Assembly: GCF_039522585.1 (NCBI RefSeq)
Contig: NZ_BAAADR010000003.1
Source of the DNA: Bisbaumannia salifodinae
GTDB lineage: Bacteria; Pseudomonadota; Gammaproteobacteria; Pseudomonadales; Halomonadaceae
Strand: one strand, 5' to 3'
DNA length: 64,000 bases
Below the pieces are notes generated by a model. The model had not been told where the DNA came from, made no database searches, and worked only from the letters and a program-made list of their open reading frames with translations. Positions 25,279 through 33,216 of the stretch are shown one piece after another (position 1 is the first letter of the stretch; each line of letters starts with the position of its first letter). A program made the translations under genes and the position numbers.

Positions 25279-25300
25279 TGAAATTCGGCGAATGAGAGCT

Positions 25301-25329
25301 TTGGTAAGCGCCCGGGTTTTTGTCATAAT
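25301..25329 (+). promoter_or_regulatory. Predicted sigma-70 promoter of pckA
   Basis: -35 TTGGTA (25301-25306) and -10 CATAAT (25324-25329) are separated by exactly 17 bp. It lies downstream of the hslO terminator, leaving a leader of about 100 nt before pckA. Confidence 0.6.
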
Positions 25330-25439
25330 GGCCCCCCTTAATTTGGCGGCCCGATGTCATAAGAGGCGGTACACCGTCCGGGGCATCGGGCAGGCAGCCC
25401 ACCTGTCGTTGCTACGACCCACGAGAGAGAATAGGCCGC

Positions 25440-27035
25440 ATGGCCCAGGACACCGACATGACCACCACCCAAGCCGCAAGCGCCGTATCGTCAGCCACCC
25501 CCCGCGTCTTCACCAACCTGAGCCGTGCCGAGTTGATCGAGCAGGCCTTGCTGCGAGGCGAGGGACAGTTGGCCGACAATGGCGCGCTGGTCGTCAAGAC
25601 GGGGGAGCGTACCGGGCGTTCACCGGCGGATCGCTTTATCGTCGAGGAAGCGTCCACCCGCGACCAGATCGACTGGGGCAGCGTCAATCGTCCCTTCGAC
25701 GCCGCCAAGTTCGAGGCGCTGTGGACCCGCGTCGAGGCCTACCTGGGCGAGCGTGATCACTATCTCTCCGAGGTGCATGTGGGCGCCGACCCCCAGCACT
25801 ACCTGCCGGTGCGCATGCACACCGAGACCGCCTGGCAGAACCTCTTCGGCCGCACCATGTTCGTGCGCCCCGAAGCCTATAACCCGGCGCGGCGCGACGA
25901 GTGGACCATCCTCAATGCCGCCAACTTCGTCTGCGAGCCGCAGCGCGACGGCACCGGCACCGAGGCCTGCGTGATCCTCGACTTCGCCGGGCGTCGCGTG
26001 CTGATCGCCGGCATGCGCTACGCCGGCGAGATGAAGAAGGCCATGTTCAGCGTGCAGAACTTCCTGCTGCCGGCCTCCGACGTGCTGCCCATGCACTGCT
26101 CCGCCAATGTCGGCGAAGATGGCCAGACCTGCCTGTTCTTCGGCCTCTCCGGCACCGGCAAGACCACCCTCTCCGCCGATCCGGCCCGCTACCTGATCGG
26201 CGATGACGAGCATGGCTGGGGCGAGGGCACGGTGTTCAATATCGAGGGCGGCTGCTACGCCAAGTGCATCGACCTCTCCGAGAAGAACGAGCCGGTGATC
26301 TGGCGCGCCATCAAGTTCGGCGCCGTGCTGGAGAACGTGGTGCTGGACGACCGTCGCGCGCCTGATTACGCCGACGACAGCCTGACCCAGAACTCCCGGG
26401 CCGCCTATCCGCTGGAGCATATCGACAAGCGGGTGCCCGAGAATCGCGCCGGCGAGCCCAACGCGATCATCTTCCTGACCTGCGACATGAGCGGTGTGCT
26501 GCCGCCGGTGTCGCTGCTCTCCGAGGAAGCCGCCGCCTACCACTTCCTGTCCGGCTATACCGCCAAGGTGGGTTCCACCGAGATGGGCTCCTCCGCCGGT
26601 CTCGAGGCGACCTTCTCCACCTGCTTCGGCGCGCCCTTCTTCCCGCGCCCGGCCCGGGAGTACGCCGACCTGCTGATCAAGCGGGTCAAGGCCAACGATG
26701 CCCGCGTCTACCTGGTCAACACCGGCTGGACCGGCGGCGCCTATGGTCAGGGCGGCTCGCGCTTCAGCATTCCCACCACCCGCGCCATCATCAGCGCCAT
26801 CCAGTCCGGCGCCCTGCGCGACGTGGAGACCCGGCGCATCGAGGGCCTCAACCTGGAGGTGCCGGTGGCGGTACCCGGCGTCGACACCCAACTGCTCGAC
26901 CCGCGCCAGACCTGGGCAGACTCGGCCGCCTACCAGGCACAGATGCAGGCGCTGGTGGCCAAGTTCGTGGCCAACTTCGAGAAGTTCGCCGGCGTCGATC
27001 CGGCGATCATCGCCGCCGGTCCGCAGCGCGGCTAA
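25440..27035 (+). CDS. pckA: Phosphoenolpyruvate carboxykinase (ATP)
   Basis: A 531-residue enzyme with GERTGRSPADRF (substrate site), FGLSGTGKTTLSADP (kinase-1a P-loop near residue 240) and the metal-binding HGWGEGTVFNIEGGCYAK region. It converts oxaloacetate to PEP, the first step of gluconeogenesis. The start at 25440 gives a slightly extended N-terminus; an internal ATG at 25458 is possible. A separate promoter and a HexR-like site suggest carbon-source control. Two hairpins follow the gene. Confidence 0.96.
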   Translation: MAQDTDMTTTQAASAVSSATPRVFTNLSRAELIEQALLRGEGQLADNGALVVKTGERTGRSPADRFIVEEASTRDQIDWGSVNRPFDAAKFEALWTRVEAYLGERDHYLSEVHVGADPQHYLPVRMHTETAWQNLFGRTMFVRPEAYNPARRDEWTILNAANFVCEPQRDGTGTEACVILDFAGRRVLIAGMRYAGEMKKAMFSVQNFLLPASDVLPMHCSANVGEDGQTCLFFGLSGTGKTTLSADPARYLIGDDEHGWGEGTVFNIEGGCYAKCIDLSEKNEPVIWRAIKFGAVLENVVLDDRRAPDYADDSLTQNSRAAYPLEHIDKRVPENRAGEPNAIIFLTCDMSGVLPPVSLLSEEAAAYHFLSGYTAKVGSTEMGSSAGLEATFSTCFGAPFFPRPAREYADLLIKRVKANDARVYLVNTGWTGGAYGQGGSRFSIPTTRAIISAIQSGALRDVETRRIEGLNLEVPVAVPGVDTQLLDPRQTWADSAAYQAQMQALVAKFVANFEKFAGVDPAIIAAGPQRG

Positions 27036-27066
27036 GCCGGCACGCGACCCAGCGTCGCAGTGACGA

Positions 27067-27087
27067 ACCCCGGCCCGGCGCCGGGGT
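27067..27087 (+). terminator. First hairpin after pckA
   Basis: An 8-bp perfect stem ACCCCGGC/GCCGGGGT with a 5-nt loop, without a T-tract; it lies just before a second hairpin with one. Confidence 0.5.
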
Positions 27088-27090
27088 CTG

Positions 27091-27121
27091 AAACGGGGAG
27101 GGCGCAAGCCTTCCCCGTTTT
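27091..27121 (+). terminator. Intrinsic terminator of pckA
   Basis: A 13-bp stem with one G-U pair (AAACGGGGAGGGC/GCCTTCCCCGTTT), loop GCAA, ending in TTTT. Confidence 0.8.
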
Positions 27122-27184
27122 GCGCTGCATCCGTGTCGGGGTGTCGCGCGTACCTTCATTACCCCCTGTCGAAGGAGAGGCACG

Positions 27185-27691
27185 ATGAAGCGACGTCATT
27201 TTCTGGGCTTCCTGGGCGCCGGTGGCCTGGTGGGGCTCTTCCCCGTTCTGGCCAATGCCCGGCCGCGCCTCGATCTCTCGGCCTCGCCGGGCATCGAGCC
27301 CCTGGAACTCGGCGAGGCCGAGTGGCGGGAGCGGCTGACCCCGGAGCAGTTCGAGATCCTCCGCGACCACGGCACCGAGCCGGCCTACTCGAGCCCCCTG
27401 GACGACGAGTGGCGCGACGGCGAGTATCGCTGCGCCGGCTGCGACCTGCTGCTCTTTACCAGTGCCATGAAGTACGACTCCGGCACCGGCTGGCCGAGCT
27501 TCTTCGAGCATGTGGAGGGGCATCTGCTGACCCAGGTGGACTACAAGCTGATCTGGCCGCGCACCGAGTACCACTGCGCCCGCTGCGGCGGTCACCAGGG
27601 GCATATCTTCGAGGACGGCCCCGAGCCCAGCGGCCTGCGCTGGTGCAATAACGGCCTGGCCCTGCATTTCGTTCCCGCCGCGGCCTCTTGA
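27185..27691 (+). CDS. msrB: Tat-exported peptide-methionine (R)-S-oxide reductase
   Basis: A 168-residue MsrB domain preceded by a twin-arginine signal (KRRHFLGFLGAGGLVG, residues 2-17; RRxFL motif) and an Ala-containing cleavage site near residue 26. The zinc cysteine pairs are CAGC and CARC, and SGTGWPSFF is conserved. The catalytic Cys lies in RWCNNGLALHF; Gly replaces the Ser of the common RxCxNS motif, as seen in other exported MsrB proteins. It should repair methionine-R-sulfoxide in periplasmic proteins. The start has GGAGAGGCACG upstream. Confidence 0.88.
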   Translation: MKRRHFLGFLGAGGLVGLFPVLANARPRLDLSASPGIEPLELGEAEWRERLTPEQFEILRDHGTEPAYSSPLDDEWRDGEYRCAGCDLLLFTSAMKYDSGTGWPSFFEHVEGHLLTQVDYKLIWPRTEYHCARCGGHQGHIFEDGPEPSGLRWCNNGLALHFVPAAAS

Positions 27692-27756
27692 GGAAGGCGG
27701 CCATCGGCTGAAGCCAGGGGTAGGTGAGGCTCAGTGAGATTGTCGCAGTGAGAATC

Positions 27757-27778
27757 GCTGAGGGGCGCTGGGGGCAGG
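27757..27778. repeat. Copy of a dispersed repeat in the msrB-tex gap
   Basis: A 22-bp exact match to the element at 18261-18282 in the thiP-thiQ gap, within a 204-bp non-coding gap. A possible -10 of tex (TATGAT) lies near 27849. Confidence 0.6.
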
Positions 27779-27895
27779 ATCATATGGCAATAGTCGTGAA
27801 GGTAGTTTCCTAACGATCAGGCGGCAAGGCTCCCGACGAGCGCGCCATTATGATACCTTGACGCGATCTTTTGCCGCTGGAACGTCAAGGACTTC

Positions 27896-30232
27896 ATGGA
27901 CGCACACGCCAAGATCATCGCCCGCCTCGCCGAGGAACTCGCGGTCCGCCCCCAGCAGGTGTCGGCCACTGTGGAACTGCTCGACGGCGGCGCCACCGTG
28001 CCCTTTATCGCCCGCTACCGCAAGGAAGTGACCGGGGCCCTGGACGATACCCAGCTGCGTGAACTGGACGAACGCCTGCGCTACCTGCGCGAGCTGGAGG
28101 AACGCCGCGAGGCGGTGCTGGCCGCCATCGACGAGCAGGGCAAGCTCTCCGACGAGCTGGCCGGCCTGATTCGCGCCGCCGATACCAAGCAGCGCCTGGA
28201 AGACCTCTACCTGCCCTACCGCAAGAAGCGCCGCACCAAGGCACAGATCGCCCGGGAGGCGGGCCTGGAGCCGCTGGCCGATGCCCTGCTGGCCAACCCC
28301 GAGCTCGATCCCCAGGCCGAGGCCGCCCACTACCTGCGTCCCGCCGAGGGCGAGACGCCGGCCATCGAGGACGCCAAGGCGGCCCTGGACGGCGCCAAGC
28401 AGATCCTTATGGAGCGCTTCGCCGAGGACGCCGAACTGGTAGGCCGGCTGCGCGAGCGGCTCTGGCAGGAGGGGCAGCTCAGCGCCCGGGTGCTGGAGGG
28501 CAAGGAGCGCGAGGGCGCCAAGTTCTCCGACTACTTCGAGCATGACGAGCCCCTGGCCAGGGTGCCCTCCCACCGGGCCTTGGCCATGTTCCGCGGCCGC
28601 AACGAAGGGGTGCTGAGCCTGGCCCTCAAGCTGCCCGGCGAGGACGAGGCGCCGCTGCATCCGGCCCAGGTGGCCATCGCCCGGCACTTCGAGATTCGCG
28701 ATGAGGGGCGTGCCGCCGACAAGTGGCTCGCCGAGGTGGTGCGCTGGACCTGGCGGGTCAAGCTCTACACCCATCTGGAGACCGAACTGATGGGGCGGCT
28801 GCGCGAACGCGCCGAGCTCGCCGCCATCGAGGTCTTCGCCGCCAACCTCAAGGACCTGCTGCTGGCCGCCCCGGCGGGCCCCAAGAGCACCCTGGCCATC
28901 GACCCGGGCCTGCGCACCGGCTGCAAGGTGGCGGTGGTGGATGCCACCGGCCAGTTCCTCGAGCAGGCCACCATCTTCCCGCATGCCCCGCGCAACGCCT
29001 GGGACGCCTCGCTGGCCGAGCTGGCCAAGTTGGTGGAGAAGTACGACGTCGAGCTGGTCGCCGTAGGTAATGGCACCGCCAGCCGCGAGACCGACAGGCT
29101 CGCCGGCGAGCTGGTCAAGCGCCTGAGTGGGCGTCGCCTGGCCAAGGTGATGGTCAGCGAGGCCGGCGCCTCGGTCTATTCCGCCTCGGAATATGCCGCC
29201 CGGGAGCTGCCCGACCTGGACGTCACCATCCGTGGCGCCGTCTCCATCGCCCGGCGCCTGCAGGACCCGCTGGCCGAGCTGGTCAAGATCGAGCCCAAGT
29301 CGATCGGCGTGGGCCAGTACCAGCACGACGTCTCCCAGCTGCAGCTCTCCAGGAGCCTGGAGGCGGTGATCGAGGACTGCGTCAACGCCGTGGGCGTCGA
29401 TCTCAATACCGCCTCCAGCGCCCTGCTGGCGCGGGTGGCGGGCCTTAACCCGGCGCTGGCCGAGAATATCGTCACCCGCCGCAACGGCGAGGGCGCCTTC
29501 GCCAGCCGCAGGCAGCTCCTCGACGTCAGTCGCCTGGGACCCAAGACCTTCGAGCAGTGCGCCGGCTTCCTGCGCATCATGAATGGCGACAATCCCCTGG
29601 ACGGTAGCGCCGTGCACCCGGAGGCCTACCCCCTGGTGGAGCGCATCGCCCGGCGCAGCGGTCGCGAGGTGGCCAGCCTGATCGGCGACAGCGCCACACT
29701 GAAGTCGCTGCGGCCAGAGGCATTCGCCGACGAGCGCTTCGGGGTGCCCACGGTGAGCGATATCCTCAAGGAACTGGACAAGCCGGGTCGCGACCCGCGC
29801 CCCGAGTTCAAGGCCGCCGAATTCCGCGAGGGGGTCGAGACCCTCAAGGACCTGGAGCCGGGGATGATCCTCGAGGGCAGCGTCACCAACGTGACCCACT
29901 TCGGCGCCTTCGTCGATATCGGCGTCCACCAGGACGGCCTGGTGCATATCTCGGCGCTCTCCGACAAGTTCGTCGAGGACCCGCGCTCGGTGGTCAAGGC
30001 CGGCGATATCGTCAAGGTCAAGGTGATGAGCGTCGACCTGGAGCGAGCCCGTATCGGCCTCTCCATGCGCCTCGACGATCAGCCCGGCGAGGAGAGTACG
30101 CCGCGCCGCGGCGGCGAGCGCCCGGCCGGCAAGGGGCGCGGTGGCAAGCCGCAGCGCAAGTCGAGCGGCGGCGATAGCCAGCCGATGGGCGCCCTGGGGG
30201 CGGCCCTGCTGAAGGCCCGCGACAAAGGCTAA
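27896..30232 (+). CDS. tex: Transcription accessory protein Tex
   Basis: A 778-residue RNA-binding protein of full length. It has the N-terminal Tex helical domain (LDDTQLRELDERLRYL), the YqgF-like nuclease-fold domain (LAIDPGLRTGCKVAVVD, near residue 335), helix-hairpin-helix motifs (LNPALAENIVTRRNGEG) and a C-terminal S1 domain (near residues 655-725, EGSVTNVTHFGAFVDIG), followed by a basic Gly/Arg/Lys tail. Tex affects transcription and stress survival. It is monocistronic by spacing. Confidence 0.95.
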   Translation: MDAHAKIIARLAEELAVRPQQVSATVELLDGGATVPFIARYRKEVTGALDDTQLRELDERLRYLRELEERREAVLAAIDEQGKLSDELAGLIRAADTKQRLEDLYLPYRKKRRTKAQIAREAGLEPLADALLANPELDPQAEAAHYLRPAEGETPAIEDAKAALDGAKQILMERFAEDAELVGRLRERLWQEGQLSARVLEGKEREGAKFSDYFEHDEPLARVPSHRALAMFRGRNEGVLSLALKLPGEDEAPLHPAQVAIARHFEIRDEGRAADKWLAEVVRWTWRVKLYTHLETELMGRLRERAELAAIEVFAANLKDLLLAAPAGPKSTLAIDPGLRTGCKVAVVDATGQFLEQATIFPHAPRNAWDASLAELAKLVEKYDVELVAVGNGTASRETDRLAGELVKRLSGRRLAKVMVSEAGASVYSASEYAARELPDLDVTIRGAVSIARRLQDPLAELVKIEPKSIGVGQYQHDVSQLQLSRSLEAVIEDCVNAVGVDLNTASSALLARVAGLNPALAENIVTRRNGEGAFASRRQLLDVSRLGPKTFEQCAGFLRIMNGDNPLDGSAVHPEAYPLVERIARRSGREVASLIGDSATLKSLRPEAFADERFGVPTVSDILKELDKPGRDPRPEFKAAEFREGVETLKDLEPGMILEGSVTNVTHFGAFVDIGVHQDGLVHISALSDKFVEDPRSVVKAGDIVKVKVMSVDLERARIGLSMRLDDQPGEESTPRRGGERPAGKGRGGKPQRKSSGGDSQPMGALGAALLKARDKG

Positions 30233-30306
30233 GCTGAGAGTCTCAGGCTCCTAGCCAACGATATTCGAGGCGGCTCGGCCGCCTCCCATGACATGGGGTG
30301 TTGATC

Positions 30307-31917
30307 TTGTCCGAGCAACTCACAACCGTCATCGGACGGCTCAAGGGACCGGCCCGCCAGGGGCTGATCGGGCGCATTCGCCGGGGCATCGAGAAGGAGG
30401 GGCTGCGGGTCGATGGCGAGGGTCGCATCGCCCAGACCCCGCACCCCCGAGGGCTGGGGTCCAAGCTGACCCATCCGCATATCACCACCGACTACTCCGA
30501 GGCGCTGCTGGAGTACATCACGCCGGTCACCTGCCGGCCCGAGGATGCCCTGGCGTTCCTGGCCGACCTGCACCGCTTCAGCTACCGCGAACTCGGCGGC
30601 GAACTGATCTGGCCGGCCAGCATGCCGTCGCGGCTGGCGGGCAATGCCAGCATTCCCATCGCCGACTACGGCTCCTCCAACGTGGGCACCATGAAGCATG
30701 TCTACCGCAAGGGGCTGGACGTGCGTTACGGGCGCATCATGCAGGCCATCGCCGGAGTGCACTACAACCTCTCCTTCCCCGATACCCTCTGGCAGCAGTT
30801 GCAGGCGATCGACGGCGCCGAGGGCCAGGCCCTGGCCGACTACCGCTCCAGCCGCTACTTCGGGCTGATTCGCCAGTTCCGTCGCCACAGTTGGTTGCTG
30901 ATGTACCTGTTCGGCGCCTCGCCGGCCTTCGACGACAGCTTCCTCGAGGGCCGCGAGGCCCCCGAGACACTGGGGCTGCGCCGCCACGGCGAGGCGACGC
31001 GGGTGTCGCCCTATGCCACCTGCCTGCGCATGTCCGGCCTCGGCTACCAGAACAAGGTGCAGGCCCAGTTGAAGATCTGCTTCAACTCGCTCTCCAACTA
31101 TGTGGGTACCCTGCGTCATGCCATCGCCACCCCCTGGCCCGCCTACGAGGCCCTGGGCGTCAAGACGGGGGAGGGCTGGCAGCAGCTCAATGCCAATATC
31201 CTGCAGATCGAGAACGAGTACTACAGCGATATCCGCCCCAAGCGGGTGGCCCGGCAGGACGAGACCCCCAGCCAGGCCCTGGAGGCCCGCGGCGTCGAAT
31301 ATATCGAGATCCGCTGCCTGGACCTCAACCCCTTCCTGCCGCTGGGCATCGACGCCACCCAGATGCGCTTCCTCGATACCTTTATGCTCTGGTGCCTGCT
31401 CTCCGAGAGCCCCTGGATCGACGACGCCGAGTGCGACCACCTGGACGACAATCGTCGCCTGGTGGTAGAGCGTGGCCGGGACCCCGAAGCGCGGCTGCAT
31501 CTCGACGGCGTGGAGCGTCGGTTGGCCGAGCGCGGCGAGGCGATCTTTGCCGAGCTGGGGGAGGTGGCCGAGCTGCTCGATGCCCAGGAGGGTGGCTCCC
31601 CCCATGCCGAGGCCTTGGCGGCCCTGGCGCCGCGGCTGCGGGATCCCGCCCAGACCCCGGCGGGGCAACTGCTGGCCCTGCTCGAGTCCAGCGGTGACGA
31701 CTTCGTCGAGGCGACCCTGGCGCTGGCCCGGGAGCAGGCGGCCCAGTGGCGTGGAGAGGCCATGGACCCGGCCCGGGAGGCGCTCTTCGCGGAGCTCGGC
31801 GAGACCTCCCATCGGCAGCAGCGGGAGCTCGAGGCCGCCGATAACGAGTCCTTCGATGACTTCCTGGACCACTATTTCGCCCGGGCCCGTGAACCCCGCG
31901 GCACCCCGATGGTCTGA
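30307..31917 (+). CDS. gshA: Glutamate-cysteine ligase
   Basis: A 536-residue class I (proteobacterial) GshA. EKEGLRVDGEGRIAQT, the LLEYITPVT segment and the GSSNVGTMKHVYRKGL region fit the family; AGVHYNLSFP is part of the active site. It makes gamma-glutamylcysteine, the first step to glutathione, which links functionally to the persulfide dioxygenase at the left end. The start is uncertain: TTG 30307 gives M-S-E-Q and has GGGGTG six bases upstream; GTG 30298 is in frame but lacks a ribosome site. Confidence 0.93.
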   Translation: MSEQLTTVIGRLKGPARQGLIGRIRRGIEKEGLRVDGEGRIAQTPHPRGLGSKLTHPHITTDYSEALLEYITPVTCRPEDALAFLADLHRFSYRELGGELIWPASMPSRLAGNASIPIADYGSSNVGTMKHVYRKGLDVRYGRIMQAIAGVHYNLSFPDTLWQQLQAIDGAEGQALADYRSSRYFGLIRQFRRHSWLLMYLFGASPAFDDSFLEGREAPETLGLRRHGEATRVSPYATCLRMSGLGYQNKVQAQLKICFNSLSNYVGTLRHAIATPWPAYEALGVKTGEGWQQLNANILQIENEYYSDIRPKRVARQDETPSQALEARGVEYIEIRCLDLNPFLPLGIDATQMRFLDTFMLWCLLSESPWIDDAECDHLDDNRRLVVERGRDPEARLHLDGVERRLAERGEAIFAELGEVAELLDAQEGGSPHAEALAALAPRLRDPAQTPAGQLLALLESSGDDFVEATLALAREQAAQWRGEAMDPAREALFAELGETSHRQQRELEAADNESFDDFLDHYFARAREPRGTPMV

Positions 31918-31927
31918 CCCAGCGTTT

Positions 31928-31946
31928 GCCCCCGCCGCGCGGGGGC
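31928..31946 (+). terminator. Possible terminator or attenuator between gshA and dsbB
   Basis: An 8-bp stem GCCCCCGC/GCGGGGGC with a 3-nt loop in the 58-bp gshA-dsbB gap. No T-tract follows, so it may only weaken read-through. Confidence 0.4.
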
Positions 31947-31975
31947 GCTTACCTCGGTAAAGGAACCTTGAGCCG

Positions 31976-32491
31976 ATGATGGCGACCCTTTCGACCTGGA
32001 GTCCCCGCCGCTGGAGCCTGGCGGGGCTCGCTTTCTGTGTGGTGATGTTGGCGGTGGCCCTGGGCCTCGAGCATCTGGTGGGCCTGGAGCCCTGTCCGCT
32101 GTGTATCTTCCAGCGGGTGGCGGTACTGGCGACGGCCCTGGTGCTGGCGGTGGCGGCCATCCATAACCCCGTTGGCCGCGGCGGTCGGCTCGCCTATGGT
32201 GGCCTGGGGCTGTTGGCGGTGCTGGGCGGCATCGGCGTGGCCGGCCGCCATCTCTGGCTGCAGTCGCTGCCGGCGGACCAGGTGCCCAGCTGCGGTCCCG
32301 GCCTCGACTATATGATGGAGGTATTACCCTTCCAGGAAGTACTGGCCATGGTGCTCTCCGGCTCCGGCGAGTGCGCGGAGATCGACTTCCTGTGGTGGGG
32401 GATCTCCCTGCCTGGCTGGACCCTGCTCGGTTTCCTGGTCCTGGCCCTAGGCCCCCTGGGCCTGCTGTGGCGCGGCCTGAAGGGCAGCTGA
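31976..32491 (+). CDS. dsbB: Disulfide bond formation protein B
   Basis: A 171-residue inner-membrane protein with four hydrophobic segments. The first periplasmic loop carries CPLC (near residues 41-44; the usual CxxC) and the second loop a Cys pair (VPSCGPG and GSGECAEI) about 28 residues apart. These relay electrons from DsbA to quinone. AAAGGAACC precedes tandem ATG codons at 31976 and 31979. It lies directly upstream of rsd, as in Pseudomonas, where a dsbB-like gene neighbours algQ. Confidence 0.92.
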   Translation: MMATLSTWSPRRWSLAGLAFCVVMLAVALGLEHLVGLEPCPLCIFQRVAVLATALVLAVAAIHNPVGRGGRLAYGGLGLLAVLGGIGVAGRHLWLQSLPADQVPSCGPGLDYMMEVLPFQEVLAMVLSGSGECAEIDFLWWGISLPGWTLLGFLVLALGPLGLLWRGLKGS

Positions 32492-32598
32492 GGCGCCGCC
32501 AAACGGGCGTTGGTTGATGGTGTTCACGTCAGGGCATTGACACTCGCCCCCGCTCGGGTGAGTCTGGATGGCGAGCCGAGAGTCGTGAGGGAAGAGCC

Positions 32599-33102
32599 AT
32601 GCTGGAAGAGTGCAAGACGGCCCTGGAGCGTTGGGGTGGGGTGCATCGATTGATCGATCGCTGGCTGGATCAGCGCCGCGAGCTGCTGGTCACTTTCATG
32701 GACCTCAAGGAGGCCTGTGACGCCGAGCTGGACGCGGTGGAGAAGAGCCAGATCGATGCCTTCAGCGAGCTGCTGATGGACTATATCAGCGCCGGCCACT
32801 TCGAGATCTATCCCCAGTTGCGCGAGGAGGCCACGGCCTTCCACGACCACGATGCCCTGGCCCTGGCCGATAAGCTGCTGCAGCGCCTGGAGATGTCCAC
32901 CGAGCTGGTGTTGGCCTTCGACGAAGACTTTTCCACCCCCAGCCGCTGCCAGCACTACCTCTCCCGGCTGCCGGCCTGGCTCGATCGCCTGGCCAAGGGG
33001 CTCGGCGAACGCTTCTCCTTGGAAGACCAACTGATCGAGCGGCTGCATGCTGCCCACTCGCCGCCTCCCGCCTCCCGGGCCGCGGCCCGGCTCTCCCCCT
33101 GA
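32599..33102 (+). CDS. rsd: Anti-sigma-70 regulator Rsd/AlgQ
   Basis: A 167-residue helical protein. ALERWGGVHRLIDRWLDQRRELLV and FEIYPQLREEATAF are Rsd/AlgQ signatures; the family binds region 4 of RpoD and shifts polymerase toward alternative sigma factors. A good -35 (TTGACA at 32537-32542) lies upstream, though no good -10 is visible at 17 bp. The last 9 codons and the stop lie in a 27-bp tandem repeat, so the C-terminal tail (RAAARLSP) is probably not conserved. Confidence 0.9.
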   Translation: MLEECKTALERWGGVHRLIDRWLDQRRELLVTFMDLKEACDAELDAVEKSQIDAFSELLMDYISAGHFEIYPQLREEATAFHDHDALALADKLLQRLEMSTELVLAFDEDFSTPSRCQHYLSRLPAWLDRLAKGLGERFSLEDQLIERLHAAHSPPPASRAAARLSP

Positions 33103-33143
33103 CGGGCCGCGGCCCGGCTCTCCCCCTGACGGGCCGCGGCCCG
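33077..33143. repeat. 27-bp tandem repeat across the rsd stop codon
   Basis: Two exact 27-bp units (33077-33103 and 33104-33130) and a 13-bp partial third unit. Each full unit contains CGGGCCGCGGCCCG, a GC palindrome, and carries a TGA that ends rsd in the first unit. Confidence 0.9.
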
Positions 33144-33160
33144 CGCGACGAATCCCTCTA

Positions 33161-33198
33161 ACGACGACGCCCCGGCCAATTGGCCGGGGCGTCGTCGT
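33161..33198. terminator. Bidirectional terminator between rsd and mqo
   Basis: A perfect 38-bp palindrome (19-bp half ACGACGACGCCCCGGCCAA) lies between two convergent genes. It lacks long T-tracts but is the only strong structure in the gap. Confidence 0.65.
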
Positions 33199-33216
33199 GA
33201 TGCGAGGCGGTTCGGT

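Noticed and set aside
27692..27895. Small RNA gene between msrB and tex
   Set aside because: A dispersed repeat core is visible, but no clear promoter-terminator pair.
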